From assembly GCF_963169125.1 (NCBI RefSeq), contig NC_084794.1:90937018-91001017 (forward strand): DNA of 64,000 nucleotides, given 5' to 3'. Under the pieces are notes generated by a model. It was not told where the DNA came from. It saw nothing but the letters and a program-made list of their open reading frames with translations, and made no database searches. Every line of letters begins with the position of its first letter. The first letter of the stretch is position 1. This DNA comes from Humulus lupulus (lineage: Eukaryota; Streptophyta; Magnoliopsida; Rosales; Cannabaceae). A program made the position numbers and the translations under genes. This document shows positions 12,359 through 24,628 of this stretch, piece by piece.

Positions 12359-14850
12359 ATGCCTAAATTGATTGTGCCATTAGAGAAGCACTTTCCTGGT
12401 CATGTCACCTACAGGGGTAATGCTTACTTGGAAACCCTTATAGAGTAATTTAAGAGGCGCGGGCTAATTGAACGGGCACAGGCATGCCCGCTGGGACAGT
12501 TCTTCAAGGCTAAGTCGTTTAGTTTTTCTAGGGTTCTGCTGCATCAGCTTATGTTGCAGAAGATGGAAAGCAAGGAGGCTGAAGAGCGCCACTTCTACTT
12601 GAGCAACATTCTTTGCAAATTTGGGATTGCAAAGTTTTCCCTAGTCACCGGGCTGAATTTTGGGAACACCCCGTCCCCAGACGAGTTAAGAGAGCATATT
12701 TCAAGTGATCGGATCATCCATGAATACTTTAATAGTGATTTGAAGGTTAGTTTTGACTAGTTGGAAGATGCTTTGAAGGCCTCGACAAACCCAGAAAATG
12801 CATTTAAGCTGGGTTTGTGATATTTGATAGAGGGGGTACTGAATGCCCCATAGAAGATAACGACGATATGGGGTGATTCCCTGAAGATGGTTGAGGATCT
12901 TGACTACTTTTTCAAGTATCCGTGGGGGAATTTGTCCTTCAAGAAGGTTATTAGAGGAGTTCGCAAGGACATGCAGAAGAAATTGAAGCATTACGAGGCA
13001 AAGAAGAAAGAGGGTTCGAGTAAAAAACAGAAGGAGTCGAAGTATAGTTTCTATGGCTATGCACCCGCACTTCTTTACTGGGATTTTGAGGCCGTGCCAG
13101 GTCTCGGGAGTAAGTTCGGTGAGAACAATGGGAACTAGATTCCGAGGATGCTTGGCTGGGCTATGAAGACCGATATCACTATTTCAACAGCTCAGTTGGT
13201 TCCTATATTCGCCAACCATCGAGTAAGTTCCATTTTATCTTGTTAAATGTCACAAATTAATTGATTAACAGTTTATTTTATCAAAGTTTTCTGACACATG
13301 TTATTCTACCATGCAGTTAGTGGTATTTTCCATGCTGAAGCCACGTCCCGGTGAGGTATTCTACTACAATAGCCTCCCAGACATTGATTCCAGGTTATTC
13401 CCTGAGTTGGAATCAACTGTGGGGGAGGCTGGGACTGCAGCGGAGGAAGTAGTGTCTGAGAATGAGGCAGAGAAGCTGGCAGAGGATGCAAAGGAAGCCT
13501 CCATGTTTTACGAGGATGTCCCAAGGGTTGAGGAGGGCACTTCACAGGCCTGTGCACCTTCCTCTAGTCAAGTTTCCCAGCCTAATTATGAGCAATTAAT
13601 GCAGAGGCTCAAGAGGGTTGAGGAGAGCCAGGCAACCTTACTTCAGAATCAGACTATGATCATGGCTCAGTTGGCGTAGCTTCTTTCAGTGGTCTCAGGT
13701 CGATCCACCCACGTAAAATCAGATACAGAGACTGATATCTTGCCTGAGGACTACGAGCCCAGTGATCCACCCTCCACTCCACAGGCCCAGAAATCTGTAG
13801 TTGCCAGTGACGCGAACAGTCCCAGTGTACAAGTACTACAGCCTGAGGAGGCAGCTAGCCTTGAAGTTGTCAGGAAGAAACGCAGGCCCAAATGTTTTGA
13901 TGACTTCACCGACCCAACGAAGAGGATGAGAGTAGATAAACAGGGGCTAGTTACTGAACCTTTGAGGAAGTGTGATCCGCAGCAGGAGAAGAGCTTCCAT
14001 AAGTGGATCATCAGGAGGATCGACAACAAGAGAGATAGGAACGTCCATACTAGGACGCACGGTGTGGCATGGTTCTTGCAGTTGAACACAATCCAAACTT
14101 GGCTTTGGGATTCGGTATGTAAATTACATTTATGTTTTCAATTCAATCTTAAAATATATTCATGGTACTAACGAATTTTCATGTTTTTTAGCATAGTGAT
14201 GCCGCTTTGCACATGCTATGCCGCCGATGCCACTTTTATCATTCTGCATTTTGGCAGGATGCTGCGATCATGAACACCACCTTCCCCCAAGTGTGCCTAG
14301 GTCGTTGGAATCATTTCAGATAGAACGACACTAAGTATACATGGGACAACGATGTGCTGAAAATGCTGAAGGGCGATGATAATCAATTCCTCATATCCTG
14401 GCAAAATATGAGTGAAGTATATTTTGCCTTGCACATCGAGAAAGTCGCACATTGGATTGCCATTGAAGTCTCCATTCCAACGTGGTGCATCAACATTTAT
14501 GATTCCAACCATAGCGTGCTTAGTCCGACTCTGTTGGAGGAAGTGATCAAGCCTTGGTGCTTATTGTTGCATTCGTTGTTTTGGTGTTCTGGCATGTTTG
14601 ACGACCATGACGACCTCCAGACATATCCTGAGCAGAACGCAAAGCATTTTTTGTATTGTCGTATTTCTCATGAGGAGTGTTATCAGACTAAGACAAGGTA
14701 TTCCCCTATTTAATTAGTATATTTTGAAATCTGAATATTAAAGTTATTTTTATCTTGTATTGACACAAATCGATTATATACAGTGAGGATTATGGCATGT
14801 TTTCCATCAAACATATCGAGCATTTGGTTTCCAGGCTACCAAGAAAATAA
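12359..14850 (+). pseudogene. Ulp1-like C48 protease gene of MULE, catalytic Cys lost
   Basis: The frame opens MPKLIVPLEKHF after a T-rich stretch and 'cag'. A DUF1985-like region follows (FKAKSFSFSRVLLHQLMLQK, then CKFGIAKFSLVTGLNFGN at about 12500-12670), then a linker rich in Glu, Ser and Pro (13330-13930), then a C48 peptidase domain (about 14340-14840). Catalytic His is in AHWIAIEV and Asp in NIYDSN, but the motif normally reading GDCGVF is EDYGMF, so the nucleophile Cys is Tyr. Likely introns: about 13223-13316, 14115-14190 and 14697-14781, each GT..AG. In-frame stops occur near 12447, 12758, 12819, 12846 and 13136, several fitting Trp or Gln codons changed by C-to-T or G-to-A. The active family cleaves SUMO-like conjugates; this copy should be inactive. 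Confidence 0.82.
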
Positions 14851-16722
14851 GCGCTACTCCACTTTTCAAAACCAATTCCCTCAAGATATTGAGCAATGGG
14901 TGGATCAATTACCTTAATCTTGTCAAAGAACTTGTGAAATTCCGTTCTTCAAAACGCGTACGCTGCAGACCCCATGATGTCTTGACAGTGGTCAATTTTG
15001 AATTTTGCCACTACATTCATACAGATGTGATGGTAACATGCCCCGTGATAGGCATCTGGGAACACAAGCTCCAAAGCATGATTAATGCTTTTATACTTGT
15101 CCGATACAAAAGCTAGGTTCTCAACGTCCCCTATGGCTTCCTTCAATTTTCTCATGAAATAAGTCCAAGAGTTATGGTTCTCGCTGTCCACCAACGCAAA
15201 CGCAATTGGAAACAACTGGTTGTTTGCATCCAACGCAACAGCACAGAGCATGTGGCCACCATACTTATTCTTCAAGAATGTGTCATCCACACAAATTACA
15301 TGACGACGGTATTGGAAACCATGCCTAGAAACACCGAGGGAAAAGAAGCAATACAAGAAATGACCATCTTCTGCTACAAAATTAGTAATTGTACCTGGGT
15401 TCTTATGCTCCAACTGACACAGGTATCCAGGTAACTTGGAGTATGATTCCTTAGGTGTCCCTCTGACATACATAAGAGCATTTTCTCTGCATCTCCACGC
15501 CTTCTCATAGCTCATTTTGACCCCAAAATGGTGCTTCATGTCATCCCTTATGTGGTTTTCCATGTATCGAGTACCATCGATAGCAAATTTCCTCTTGATT
15601 AGGTGCCCAACAACCCATGGTGATGCTTGACGGTGATCCTTTTCTCGAATTTCTTGTGAGAAAGTGTGTACTTCGTTGTATACAGTAATCTCGAACATTT
15701 CAGATCACATTTTTTTCTTACCCTTAATCTCCAACCACAATCAGGATCCTTGCAGGTAATGTACCACACATCAGTCCCAGATTTTTTCACCATAAACTCA
15801 AAATTATTCTTCATCGCAAATATGGATGCTTTGGTTTTCAATTCAAGCTTGTTCTGAAAGAACTTGCCAAGGTGCAATTCTCCTGAAGCTTTGCTGGTTG
15901 AGGAATGATGTTGATGTGAGGCCTCTACATCCTCTTTGGTGAACATGGGAGCACTCCATGTTCTATGATCTTCACCTAAGTCCAATGGAGAACTCCATCT
16001 AAAACTATCATCGGTTCTACTTGGACCTGGACGACTACTGCTGGTCCCAGGTGTTTGCTGATCTTCTATTCTGCACTCCTCAGCTACCATAACAGCTGAA
16101 CTCTGTGTTGGCAAATCTGCCCTAATATCTGGCCCACCAAGATCTGTTGCATTAGCAACAGGATCGTCGTTGACATAAGAATCATAGCCATAGGGATCGT
16201 ACTTCGCTGTGTCATGCAAATATGACAGATCTCTAACAAGGATATCATCATGGACTATAACGCCTAGATTTGTCTCGAGAACAAATGTTCCAACCTCACT
16301 TTGAGTCCCTTTGAAACCATGACATGGGGGAGAATTTTTCTCTTCAAATCGAACTTCTTTATTAATGTTGGGAGAGGCCGATGCATTTCTTATACCTCCC
16401 TTTTTAACCAATGTCACACATAGAGGAATGAGCTTCTCTACAGATTTTGATGCTAACCCAATGAATGCACGCACATGCCTATCATTTTTTATAATGGTAG
16501 GTTTGACAGATTGTGATAGGAATGTGTACAGGACCTCAATTTTCAAGTCATGCACACATTTATCCACATCAAGCTCATTGTACAGAATGTCAAGCAGTTG
16601 CTCATACGTCACACCCTTCTCCAAAGGAAGAACTTGATTTTCAGCATCCCTGAAAATCCAATCCTTATTTTCGAGTTCCCAAACACCATTGAATGCAAAA
16701 AATATGGAAACAGTAGAATCTG
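14835..16722 (-). pseudogene. MuDR-type transposase gene of MULE
   Basis: Read on the minus strand, an exon begins near 16722 after a long T-run and GCAG, probably a splice acceptor. It starts FNGVWELENKDWIFRD, then a MuDR DNA-binding domain (about 15870-15640; ITCKDPDCGWRLRVRKK). A one-base frameshift near 15705 leads into the 249-codon frame 15698-14949 with the MULE core: VDDTFLKNKYGG (first Asp), FALVDSENHNSWTYF, AFVSDKYKSI (second Asp) and the YHHICMN motif. Another shift near 14950 continues to IGFEKWSSAYF and then stops. The region that should hold the third acidic residue and the SWIM zinc finger is missing. The 3' end overlaps the end of the Ulp1-like gene. The first exon was not found. 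Confidence 0.88.
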
Positions 16723-16781
16723 CATCAAAAAAACAAAAAAAAAAAAGGTCAAAAAGTTAAACTACAACATAAAACAACAAT

Positions 16782-17202
16782 TTATCGATTTCTATCGATA
16801 TATATCGAGGCCTATCGAGGTCACATTATCGAGGTATATCGAGGGAAATCGAGGACTCTTGAGGCAAACAATCCAATTAAATTCGTATACACCTATTGAG
16901 TTTTATCGAGGACAGTTGAGGCACATCAAGGCATACCTCCCAAAAAAATTCTTATGAACCCATCGAGTCCCATACTATATTTTAAGTTCTATGCCTCTAT
17001 CGAGGTTAATCAAGGAAAATCGAGGCATATCGAGGTATCCATTGGACATCACCGAATGGGGGTTTATCGAGGTCCATCGAGCCTCATCGAGGTATTAACA
17101 TCCTAACACTATCGAGGCACGTCGACATCCATCGAGGACCATCGAGCCTCTGTGCATGCAACCCATCGAGGCCTATCGAGTTTCATCGAAACTCATCGAG
17201 GC
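16782..17202 (-). repeat. Right subterminal CTATCGAGG repeat cluster
   Basis: About twenty copies of 'atcgaggcctatcgagg', 'tatcgagg' and 'catcgaggtc' lie between the transposase and the right terminal repeat. They are the reverse complement of the left-side word, so the two clusters face each other as inverted subterminal arrays. Confidence 0.82.
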
Positions 17203-18179
17203 AAACAAAAAACCAAGAAAAAATCGTAGGAAGTATCCAAAATTCATTGTGGCAATGAAAAATTGCAATAAAACATGAAGGCATACACAGATCTGTTCGA
17301 AATAGCACAAGTGATGTAGACAAACAAGTTTCCTCACTAAATATAACATATATATACTTACCCATACGATTTTTGCCCCTAGATCCGAAATCCAAAATGA
17401 AGTTTCTTGGCTTGAAATGATTCACAATTTGCCCCTATATCCGAAATTCAAAATGAAGTCAAAAATTAGTATAGATTAAGATAATGGTGGCTAACTTATT
17501 TTTTTGTGTATGAGAGCTTGAGAGATAGAGAGTGAAGAGTATGAGAAAAAGAGAGGGAAAACTTATGTCATGGGTATTTTGGGAATTCATGGGAATACTA
17601 GGATAAAAATGTGATGTTTTTTAAGCTTGGTATTATTTTGTCACGGGACACTGTTTGAAGCATCAAAAGTCAAATTTCCCTTTCATATTCATACTATTCA
17701 AATCCATGAAATTAACAATCAACATAAACTAAATATGAAAAGAAAATATAAGAAAAATAAAAACTCTAATTGATCCAATGTTTCTCCAATAGTCTCCAAT
17801 CGTCTTCTCCTAGTCCCAATTCTGCATAATTAGGGTTTATTCCTGAAAATTGCATTAAAATACAAAACCCTACGATCTCCCCAAGTGAAACGACCAAATT
17901 TCCCTTCTTTAAGGAAATCTGCAGAAATCCTCGCTTTCCCAACACCTAGTGCGGTCGCGGCATTGTGTAGTACGGTCGCGCTACATGCTTCAAATCACCA
18001 TTTTGACTAGATTTTTGTCTTTCAATTGAATTTGACCTCTTTTCGTTCCAAAACATCCCCAAGTCCTTCCAAACATAAAAATAAACCAAAATAAGAGTAA
18101 AATGGAACAAAATAAACCTAATTGACTACAAAAACTTCCTAAAAAGACACACTAAAACGAGTCTAAAACTTGTTTATCA

Positions 18180-19542
18180 AATTCCCCCAAACTTACCCTT
18201 TACTCGCCCTCGAGTAAAGACACAACAATAAACAGACTCGACTAAAAACCTAAACAACAAACACAACTGAATCAAGCCAACAACAATTATTCAAGCCTCA
18301 AGCTATGATGACTAACATACTTATATAATCTTCAGGAAAATCAACCAATAATCCAAAATTTCAGTCAAAACATTCTTCCACTTCTCTTAATTCCAAACAA
18401 AAATAAAAACTCTCTTAATCATGATTAATAAATAAAATGTAATTGAATCCATTCATGCTCACCAATTTTATTTTATTTCAATCAACCAATCAATTAATAT
18501 CCCATAAGCTTGCTATACTTGCTAATCTCAACTAATGTAGACAACACATGCTCAAAAAATCAATAGGACTTTCACAGCTTATAATTGAATGGCTTAGGTA
18601 AAGGTAGATGAAAAAGTCATTTAAGCTCAAAACGTACCATAAGCACTCAGCCAAACAATTAAACATATATCCACTCACAAACCCAAAAACCAATCTCAAA
18701 TTTCCCAATATTTCTTATTTTGGGAGAAAGTTGATACACATGATTTTTTTTTCTTTCATTCACATTTTTCTAATGATACTACACTCCCCCAAACTTTTTT
18801 TTTTTTGTGTATATTTTCAATTTGGAGTGTAGTTCATTTTTTTAATATTTTTTATCTCTCAATTTTTCTTCTATTAATGACACAAACTTCCACAAATAAA
18901 CCCCCATTACAATTCATTCCCAATTACTTTTCATACGCTCATGGTACATCAAAAGGGAATGAAAAATAACAAAGTTCTCATAGGCTCAAAATAAGTGTCA
19001 AACAACAAAAAAAATTTCACATTAAGCTCAAAATGGGTTAACTAAGAATTCAATAAATCAAGGTTGGCTTGAAAGGCTCAATTGGTTCAAAAAAAATTGC
19101 CTAAATCATCTTCCTGAACATGCATCATCTAGGATTTCGTCTCAAAAAGCAAGCAAACAAGTTCTAGGATAAAACCAATTTCAATCTAATTTTTATTTTA
19201 AAAAATTCAGCAAGCATAAATAATATTCAATCACATAAAATTTATTAAAAATCATGATTAAGCTCTCAATTATTTAAGTAGACAAAGTAAAAATGGAAAG
19301 AACTATTCAACCAAGCACATGAATTTTTATAGCTTCATTCCCATTCAATTTATACAACACATTATTCAATCATATTTTTTTGGCTAATCATTGTCAACTT
19401 AATTCAACTAACACTCTAAATAATCTAGACAAAACACACTAACACAAACAATAAATTCCTTCCCCCAAACTTAACCTAAACATTATCCCCAATGTTTTAA
19501 AGAAAGGTAAGGAAAAGAAACATACCTAACAACTCAAAGAAC
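18180..19542 (-). other. G3 3' untranslated region with polypurine tract
   Basis: This is the AT-rich non-coding stretch between the downstream ORF and the 3' LTR of G3. On the minus strand it ends in GGGTAAGTTTGGGGGAATT next to the LTR, a typical polypurine tract (plus 18180-18198). It contains T- and A-runs around 18745-18850. I see no supported gene. Confidence 0.75.
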
Positions 19543-20659
19543 TCACGACGAAGGACCTTCTCCACCATCGCCCTCAGGTGGAGGATAACCAAAATGTGGA
19601 AATAGAGGCAACTGACTGGTATCAATGCCAAAATGAGACGCAAATGCCTGTTGATACCCATGCTGATACTGGGCCATATTAACGCTCCATAAATGATACT
19701 CTTGGAAATTAAGCTCCAACCTGCTCATCCTCTCCTCCAAAGAATAAGAAGAAAGAGGACATCTAGGCCGAGCCTAAGACGATGTACCACCTGCATAAGC
19801 AACACTAGAAGGACCAATGGTTTTGGTCTTGTTAATAGTAACAGTGTCATAAATCAAAGGAGTTAAAAGCTCCTCGGTCTCATGAAATTTAACCCTAGCT
19901 TTCAAGCATAGACTTGTTATCAAACTAGGAAAATATAACCCCACATTTTGAGTAGATACTGCAGAATGTATTTGTGAGGCTATAATCCTTCCAATATCAA
20001 CAAACATGCCTCACAAAACAGCATAAAGTAATACTGCTTTATCAGGATTTATAGTAGTCACATGACTACTGGGTGTCAGATTGGCGCATAAAAAATTCAA
20101 CCAAATTCTTTTCTCTCGGGTTAACAAATTAAAGGGAAAACCTATTCTTACGGTCCCATTAAAAGTCTATTGACTCCCAGGTAGAATCAAAGCAGCCAAA
20201 ATTTTATCCCAGGTACTCTCCTCACATAAATTATTCTTTAAATCCTGGTAATCATCATTTCTCGTGTGGGCAACCTAAAGAAATCATTAATTGTCTTTCT
20301 ATCAAAGCAGATAGATTTTACCCTAACTATGGCTTCCCAAGTATAATCATGGCCAAAGGCATTTGTATAAAACTCTCTCACAATGGGTATTGCGGTAGAA
20401 ATAGGTGGGGAACAAAAATATTTTAAGTGATGAGTGTTAATGACTTGGACATATTCTTCAAGGACAGTAAACTCTCCCCCAGCATTGGTTACAAACCCTT
20501 TTTCCTGAATCAGATTCCTAGACTTTTCTATTCTATACTTAGACTTAGCACTGTCAGAAGTAAATCTAGTATCAGTAGACTCATCCAACTCAATATCAGG
20601 ATCCTGGGTTTTAGGCACTTATTCTTGCACTTTTTTATTTCGTTTCCTAGAAGGTGCCA
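19543..20659 (-). pseudogene. G3 downstream ORF, plant transposon protein-like
   Basis: This is an extra ORF after integrase, where Athila-group elements often carry an additional or env-like gene. It opens MAPSRKRNKKVQE, meets a stop at about 20620, then continues in frame 20618-20238. That part includes FCSPPISTAIPIVREFYTN and AIVRVKSICFDRKTINDFF, which resemble the 'putative plant transposon protein' domain. Further frames at 20007-19774 (SLCLKARVKFHET) and 19740-19543 carry the C-terminal region with a glycine/proline-rich end. There is at least one stop and other frame breaks. No signal peptide or clear membrane segment is seen, so there is no direct evidence that it is an envelope protein. 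Its function is unknown. Confidence 0.65.
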
Positions 20660-21966
20660 TCTCACAAAATAAATATAACAATTCAATAAAACACAATGGC
20701 AACACTTAAAACTAATAAACAAGTACCCCAACAAATTTAAATGATATCAATAAACACAACCACACACTAGAAAATGAACAACTAAATGTACAATGAAAAT
20801 TTTCCAATGTGAGCCTAATATGTCTAAGTACTCAATTATGTAAAAAATGACCAAATTGAATCAATACCCAAGCATAATTAAGTATGATATAACCAATAAT
20901 GTCCAAATGAAACCTCAATTTAAGCTCTAATGCATCAATTCTTCTCATTGAACATAACCCCCAATATCTAGCTTTAGACATTTCAATATGCAAAATCCAA
21001 CCAAATTACAATGAAATTCAATAAAATAATTGATAGAAATCCACAAGCATCACAATAATTTCAATAAATTCACTCCAATTTCATCAAAACATCAAAATTT
21101 TGCATCACCCAATTTCTAGGTCAAAATTTCCCCTCAAACTTGTTTAGTGCTCAATCTTTCAACAATTGACCAAGAAATCTCAATACCCATGAACATTCAA
21201 GCATATATTCCTCAATAAACACTAAATCCAAAAATAACATAACATTATAATCAAGAGTATCAAGAATTTCGGATTGCACTATAGAACTCAAATAAACAAG
21301 TGATAAAAGAGAAAACTTGGGGCATAACACTTACAATGTAGAAGAAGGAAAATCAAATTATGACCATAATTAAGAGCGAGAAGAGAAACTCTTACCAATC
21401 TGCTGCAAATAGCTTAGAACCATGAAGAGAAATAGTGAGGCTCGGAGAAAGGAAGAAAAATAAGGCAAAATGACAAAAAATCGTGTTTTGGAGAGTTTTA
21501 AAACTCTCAGATCCCATGGGCGCGGATTCTATAGAGTAGCGCGATCGCACTATTGATTCCCTTAATGTCATTTGAACGATGTCTAGCGCGGGTGCGCTCT
21601 CCTCAGCGCGGTCATGTATGTGGCCTGGGTCTCTGTGAGCGCGGTCACGACCCTTCTGGTGCGATCGCACTGATGGCCCAGAAATGGCCATTTTGAACCT
21701 TTTTTCTCAAATGTTTTTTTCTCTCTTATCTCTTTTATATATATATATATATTCACGATTTTCACGATTCAAATACTACAAACACAATCCCAAAACTATC
21801 TAAAAATAAATTTAACCTAAGAAACAAAATTAAAAATAATTGTTCAAAGTAATTCATATGTACCAACGAAAACAAAAATTTAATAAACGAATGGGATGCC
21901 TCCCAATAGCGCTGCTTAATGGACGGACTTGGCTTGATCAATGGAACCACCCAAGTATGGCTTAAC
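20660..21966. other. G3 spacer between integrase and downstream ORF
   Basis: Non-coding and AT-rich, with a short (TA)n run near 21738 and an unusual CpG-rich block at 21510-21680. That block repeats words such as 'gcgcggtca', 'gcgcgatcgcac' and 'gtgcgatcgcac'. The same kind of word occurs in the G3 LTRs. No gene is supported. Confidence 0.6.
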
Positions 21967-23110
21967 TCACTGACCATTCACTTTGAACGTTTTATTGTAC
22001 TTATCTTTCAATTCCACTGCACCATAAGGGAAAACGTTCACCACTGTATATGGACCTGACCATCTCGACTTCAATTTACCTGGGAACAACTTCAACCTAG
22101 AATTGAACAATAACACCTGCTGCCCAAGTTGAAACTCCTTGCGAACAAGATTTTTATCATGCCAAGCTTTAGTATGCTCTTTATAGATCTTAGCGTTCTC
22201 ATAGGCCTCATTACGAAACTCGTCCATCTCATTCTGCTCCAAAGACCTATGATATATTGTTGTTGTGGCATCCATATTCAACTCCATCATTGCCCAATAA
22301 GCTTTATGATCCAACTCCACCGGCAAATGACATGCTTTACCAAAAACTAATCGGTAGGGTGACATGTCAATAGGAGTCTTGTATGCAGTCCTATATGCCC
22401 ATAATGCATCATCTAGCTTCTTAGACCAGTCTTTTCTTGATTGGTTAACTGTATTCTCAAGGATACTTTTGACTTCTCTATTTGGCAGTTCTGCTCGACC
22501 ATTGGTTTGAGGATGGTATGGCAGAGCAGTTCTATGACGAACACCATAACGAACAACCAAGGCATCCATCATCTTGTTACAAAAATGACTGCCTTTGTCA
22601 CTTATTAAAGCCCTAGGCATGCCAAAACGAGTGAATATGTGCTTGTGCAAGAAATTAAGTACCACCTTGTTGTAATTTGTAGGTGTTGCAGCTACTTCCA
22701 CCCATTTAGATACATAATCCACTGCTCGCAAGATGTATTTGTTATTGTAAGATAATGGAAAATGGCCCATAAAATCGATACCCCATACATCAAATAATTC
22801 CTCCTCAAGAATCCCAAGTAAAGGCATCTCATCTCTCCTTGAAATACTGCCAACTCATTAACATCAATCACAAGCTTTCACAAAGGTATTCGCATCTTTC
22901 CACAACGTAGGCCAATAGAAACCATACTGTAATACCTTTGCAGTTGTCCTTGTTGCTCCGAAATGACCACCAGAATGAAAAGTATGACAATGAGTCAAAA
23001 TCGACATCATCTCATCTTCAGGCACACAACAACAAATAATCTGATCTGCACAATGCTTGTATAAGATGGGCTCCTCCCAATAATAATGCTTTACCTCCGA
23101 ATAAAACTTT
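21967..23110 (-). CDS. G3 integrase
   Basis: The zinc-binding N-terminal region lies at about 23010-22860 ([14 protein letters not shown] then [16 protein letters not shown]); stops and a shift separate it from the catalytic frame. The catalytic core is an uninterrupted 286-codon frame (22827-21967). It has the first Asp in [10 protein letters not shown], the second Asp in LISDKGSHF and the Glu in [12 protein letters not shown], followed by [12 protein letters not shown] and the plant gypsy motif [11 protein letters not shown]-terminal DNA-binding region reads [11 protein letters not shown] and ends VNGQ and a stop. The three acidic residues are present. Integrase joins element cDNA to the host chromosome. 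The lost link to the zinc region makes full activity unlikely. Confidence 0.88.
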
Positions 23111-24628
23111 TTTAGTTGTTGTCTGACATCTCTGGAGGCACTATGTTAGCAGCCAAGAAGTTAACATAGTTAGTGAACCACGGTACCTCATTATTTTCCT
23201 GTACTTGAAATAATTTCTCATCTGGAAAAGTATCATTAATATGCACCTCTTTCATACTTGTACTCTCTTCTACTTCTAATCTAGACAAATGGTCAGCCAC
23301 CAAATTTTCAGTTTCTTTCTTATCCTGAATCTCCATGTCAAACTCTTGCATCAATAGAACCCAACGAATGAGACGAGGCTTAGCATCTTTCTTGTTCATA
23401 AGGTATTTAATGGCGGAATGATCAATGTATACTATTACCCTATTACCAATTAGATATGGCCTAAACTTATCAAAATCGAATACAATGGCCAAAAGCTCTT
23501 TTTCTATAGTTGCATAATTAACCTAAGCATCATTCAAAGTACGACTCGCATAATAAATCGTTCTAAACACCTTGTTAACTCGTTGCCCCAACACTGCTCC
23601 TACTGCATAGTCACTTGCATCACATATTAACTCAAATGTCAATTCCCAATTAGGTGCAATGACTATCGATGCGGAAGTCAATTTCTCTTTAAGTACCTTG
23701 AAAGCATGGTGACTCTTCTCATCAAATTCAAAAGGTACTCCATTCATTAACAATGTAGATAGGGGTTTCGAAATCTTGGAAAAATCTTTAATGAATCTTC
23801 TGTAGAACCTCGCATGACCAAGAAAACTTCTAACTCCTTTTACTGAAACCGGAGGTGGTAAATTCTCTATTGTTGAAATTTTAGCCTGATCCACCTCAAT
23901 ACCCTTACTTGAAATCTTGTGCCCTAGAACAATTCCCTCATTCACCATAAAGTGGCACTTTTCCCAATTTAATACTAGGTTAGATTCCTCACATCTCTTA
24001 AGAACTAGCTCCAGATTGACCAAGAAATTATCAAAGGAAGAACCATAGACTGAAAAGTCATCGATAGAGATTTCAATGCCCTTCTCTACCATGTCAGAAA
24101 ATATTGCCATCATACACCTTTGGAAGGTTGCAGGTGCATTACAAAGTCCAAATGGTATTCTCCTAAAAGTGAAAGTGCCATAAGGACAGGTGAATGTTCT
24201 CTTGATCCTCAGGTGCGATAGATATTTGATGGTAACCAGAATAACCATCCAAGAAACAATAATAATTGTGGCCTGCCAACCTATCCAACATTTGATCAAT
24301 GAATGGAAAAGGAAAGTGCTCTTTTTCTAGTGGCTTTATTCAACTTGCGATAGTCAATACAAATTCTCCAACCCGCCACAGTACAAGTTGGAATCAGTTC
24401 ATTAATCTCATTCTTGACCACTGTCATTCCACCCTTCTCTGGAGCTACTTACACTGGGCTCACCCATGCACTATCAGATATTGGGTATATCACTCCCGCA
24501 TCTAACCACTTCAATATTTCTTTTCTCACCACTTCCTTCATTGTTGGATTTAACATTCTTTGAGCATCAATTGTTGGCTTTCCATCATCTTCCATCAAAA
24601 TGTGATGCATCACAATGGATAGGCTAAT
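23111..24628 (-). pseudogene. G3 reverse transcriptase and RNase H
   Basis: Upstream reverse transcriptase motifs are spread over broken frames (about 24560-24300, GWRICIDYRKLNKA). The 258-codon frame 24299-23523 covers FGLCNAPATFQRCM, the catalytic box ISIDDFSVYG with both Asp residues, and KCHFMVNEGIVLGH. RNase H starts with ICDASDYAVGAVLGQR. After a stop at about 23522 it continues in frame 23492-23112 ([20 protein letters not shown]) and ends [11 protein letters not shown]. The protein copied element RNA to DNA. Stops and one frameshift near 24250 break it. Confidence 0.88.

Larger units (their letters stand above)
11816..17680. mobile_element. Mutator-like element (MULE) with Ulp1 gene
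   Basis: A 5.87-kb DNA transposon. Its 21-bp terminal inverted repeats begin GGGAAATTTGACTTTT (11816-11836 and, reversed, 17660-17680) and differ at one position. The flanking duplication is TTTCATAT (11808-11815 and 17681-17688), 8 bp, a little shorter than the usual 9 bp for Mutator. It contains a plus-strand C48/Ulp1-type gene and a convergent minus-strand MuDR-type transposase, plus clusters of CCTCGATAG-type repeats just inside each end. Both genes are broken. It resembles published plant MULEs that carry Ulp1-like genes, such as Kaonashi. Confidence 0.88.
11128..18179 (-). repeat. G3 3' LTR, split by a MULE
   Basis: The segments 11128-11815 and 17681-18179 together match the 1.19-kb 5' LTR (30874-32062). 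It starts TGTTGTGAAAAATTG and ends TTTATCA on the plus strand. Beyond 18179 comes CCCCCAAACTTACCC, the complement of a polypurine tract. A CpG-rich 'gtgcggtcgcggcat' lies near 17950. The MULE split is the only large difference from the 5' LTR. Confidence 0.88.

Noticed and set aside
13751..14089. 112-codon minus-strand frame opposite the MULE Ulp1-like gene
   Set aside because: Shadow of the plus-strand frame 13689-14114, which continues the protease gene through a predicted intron.
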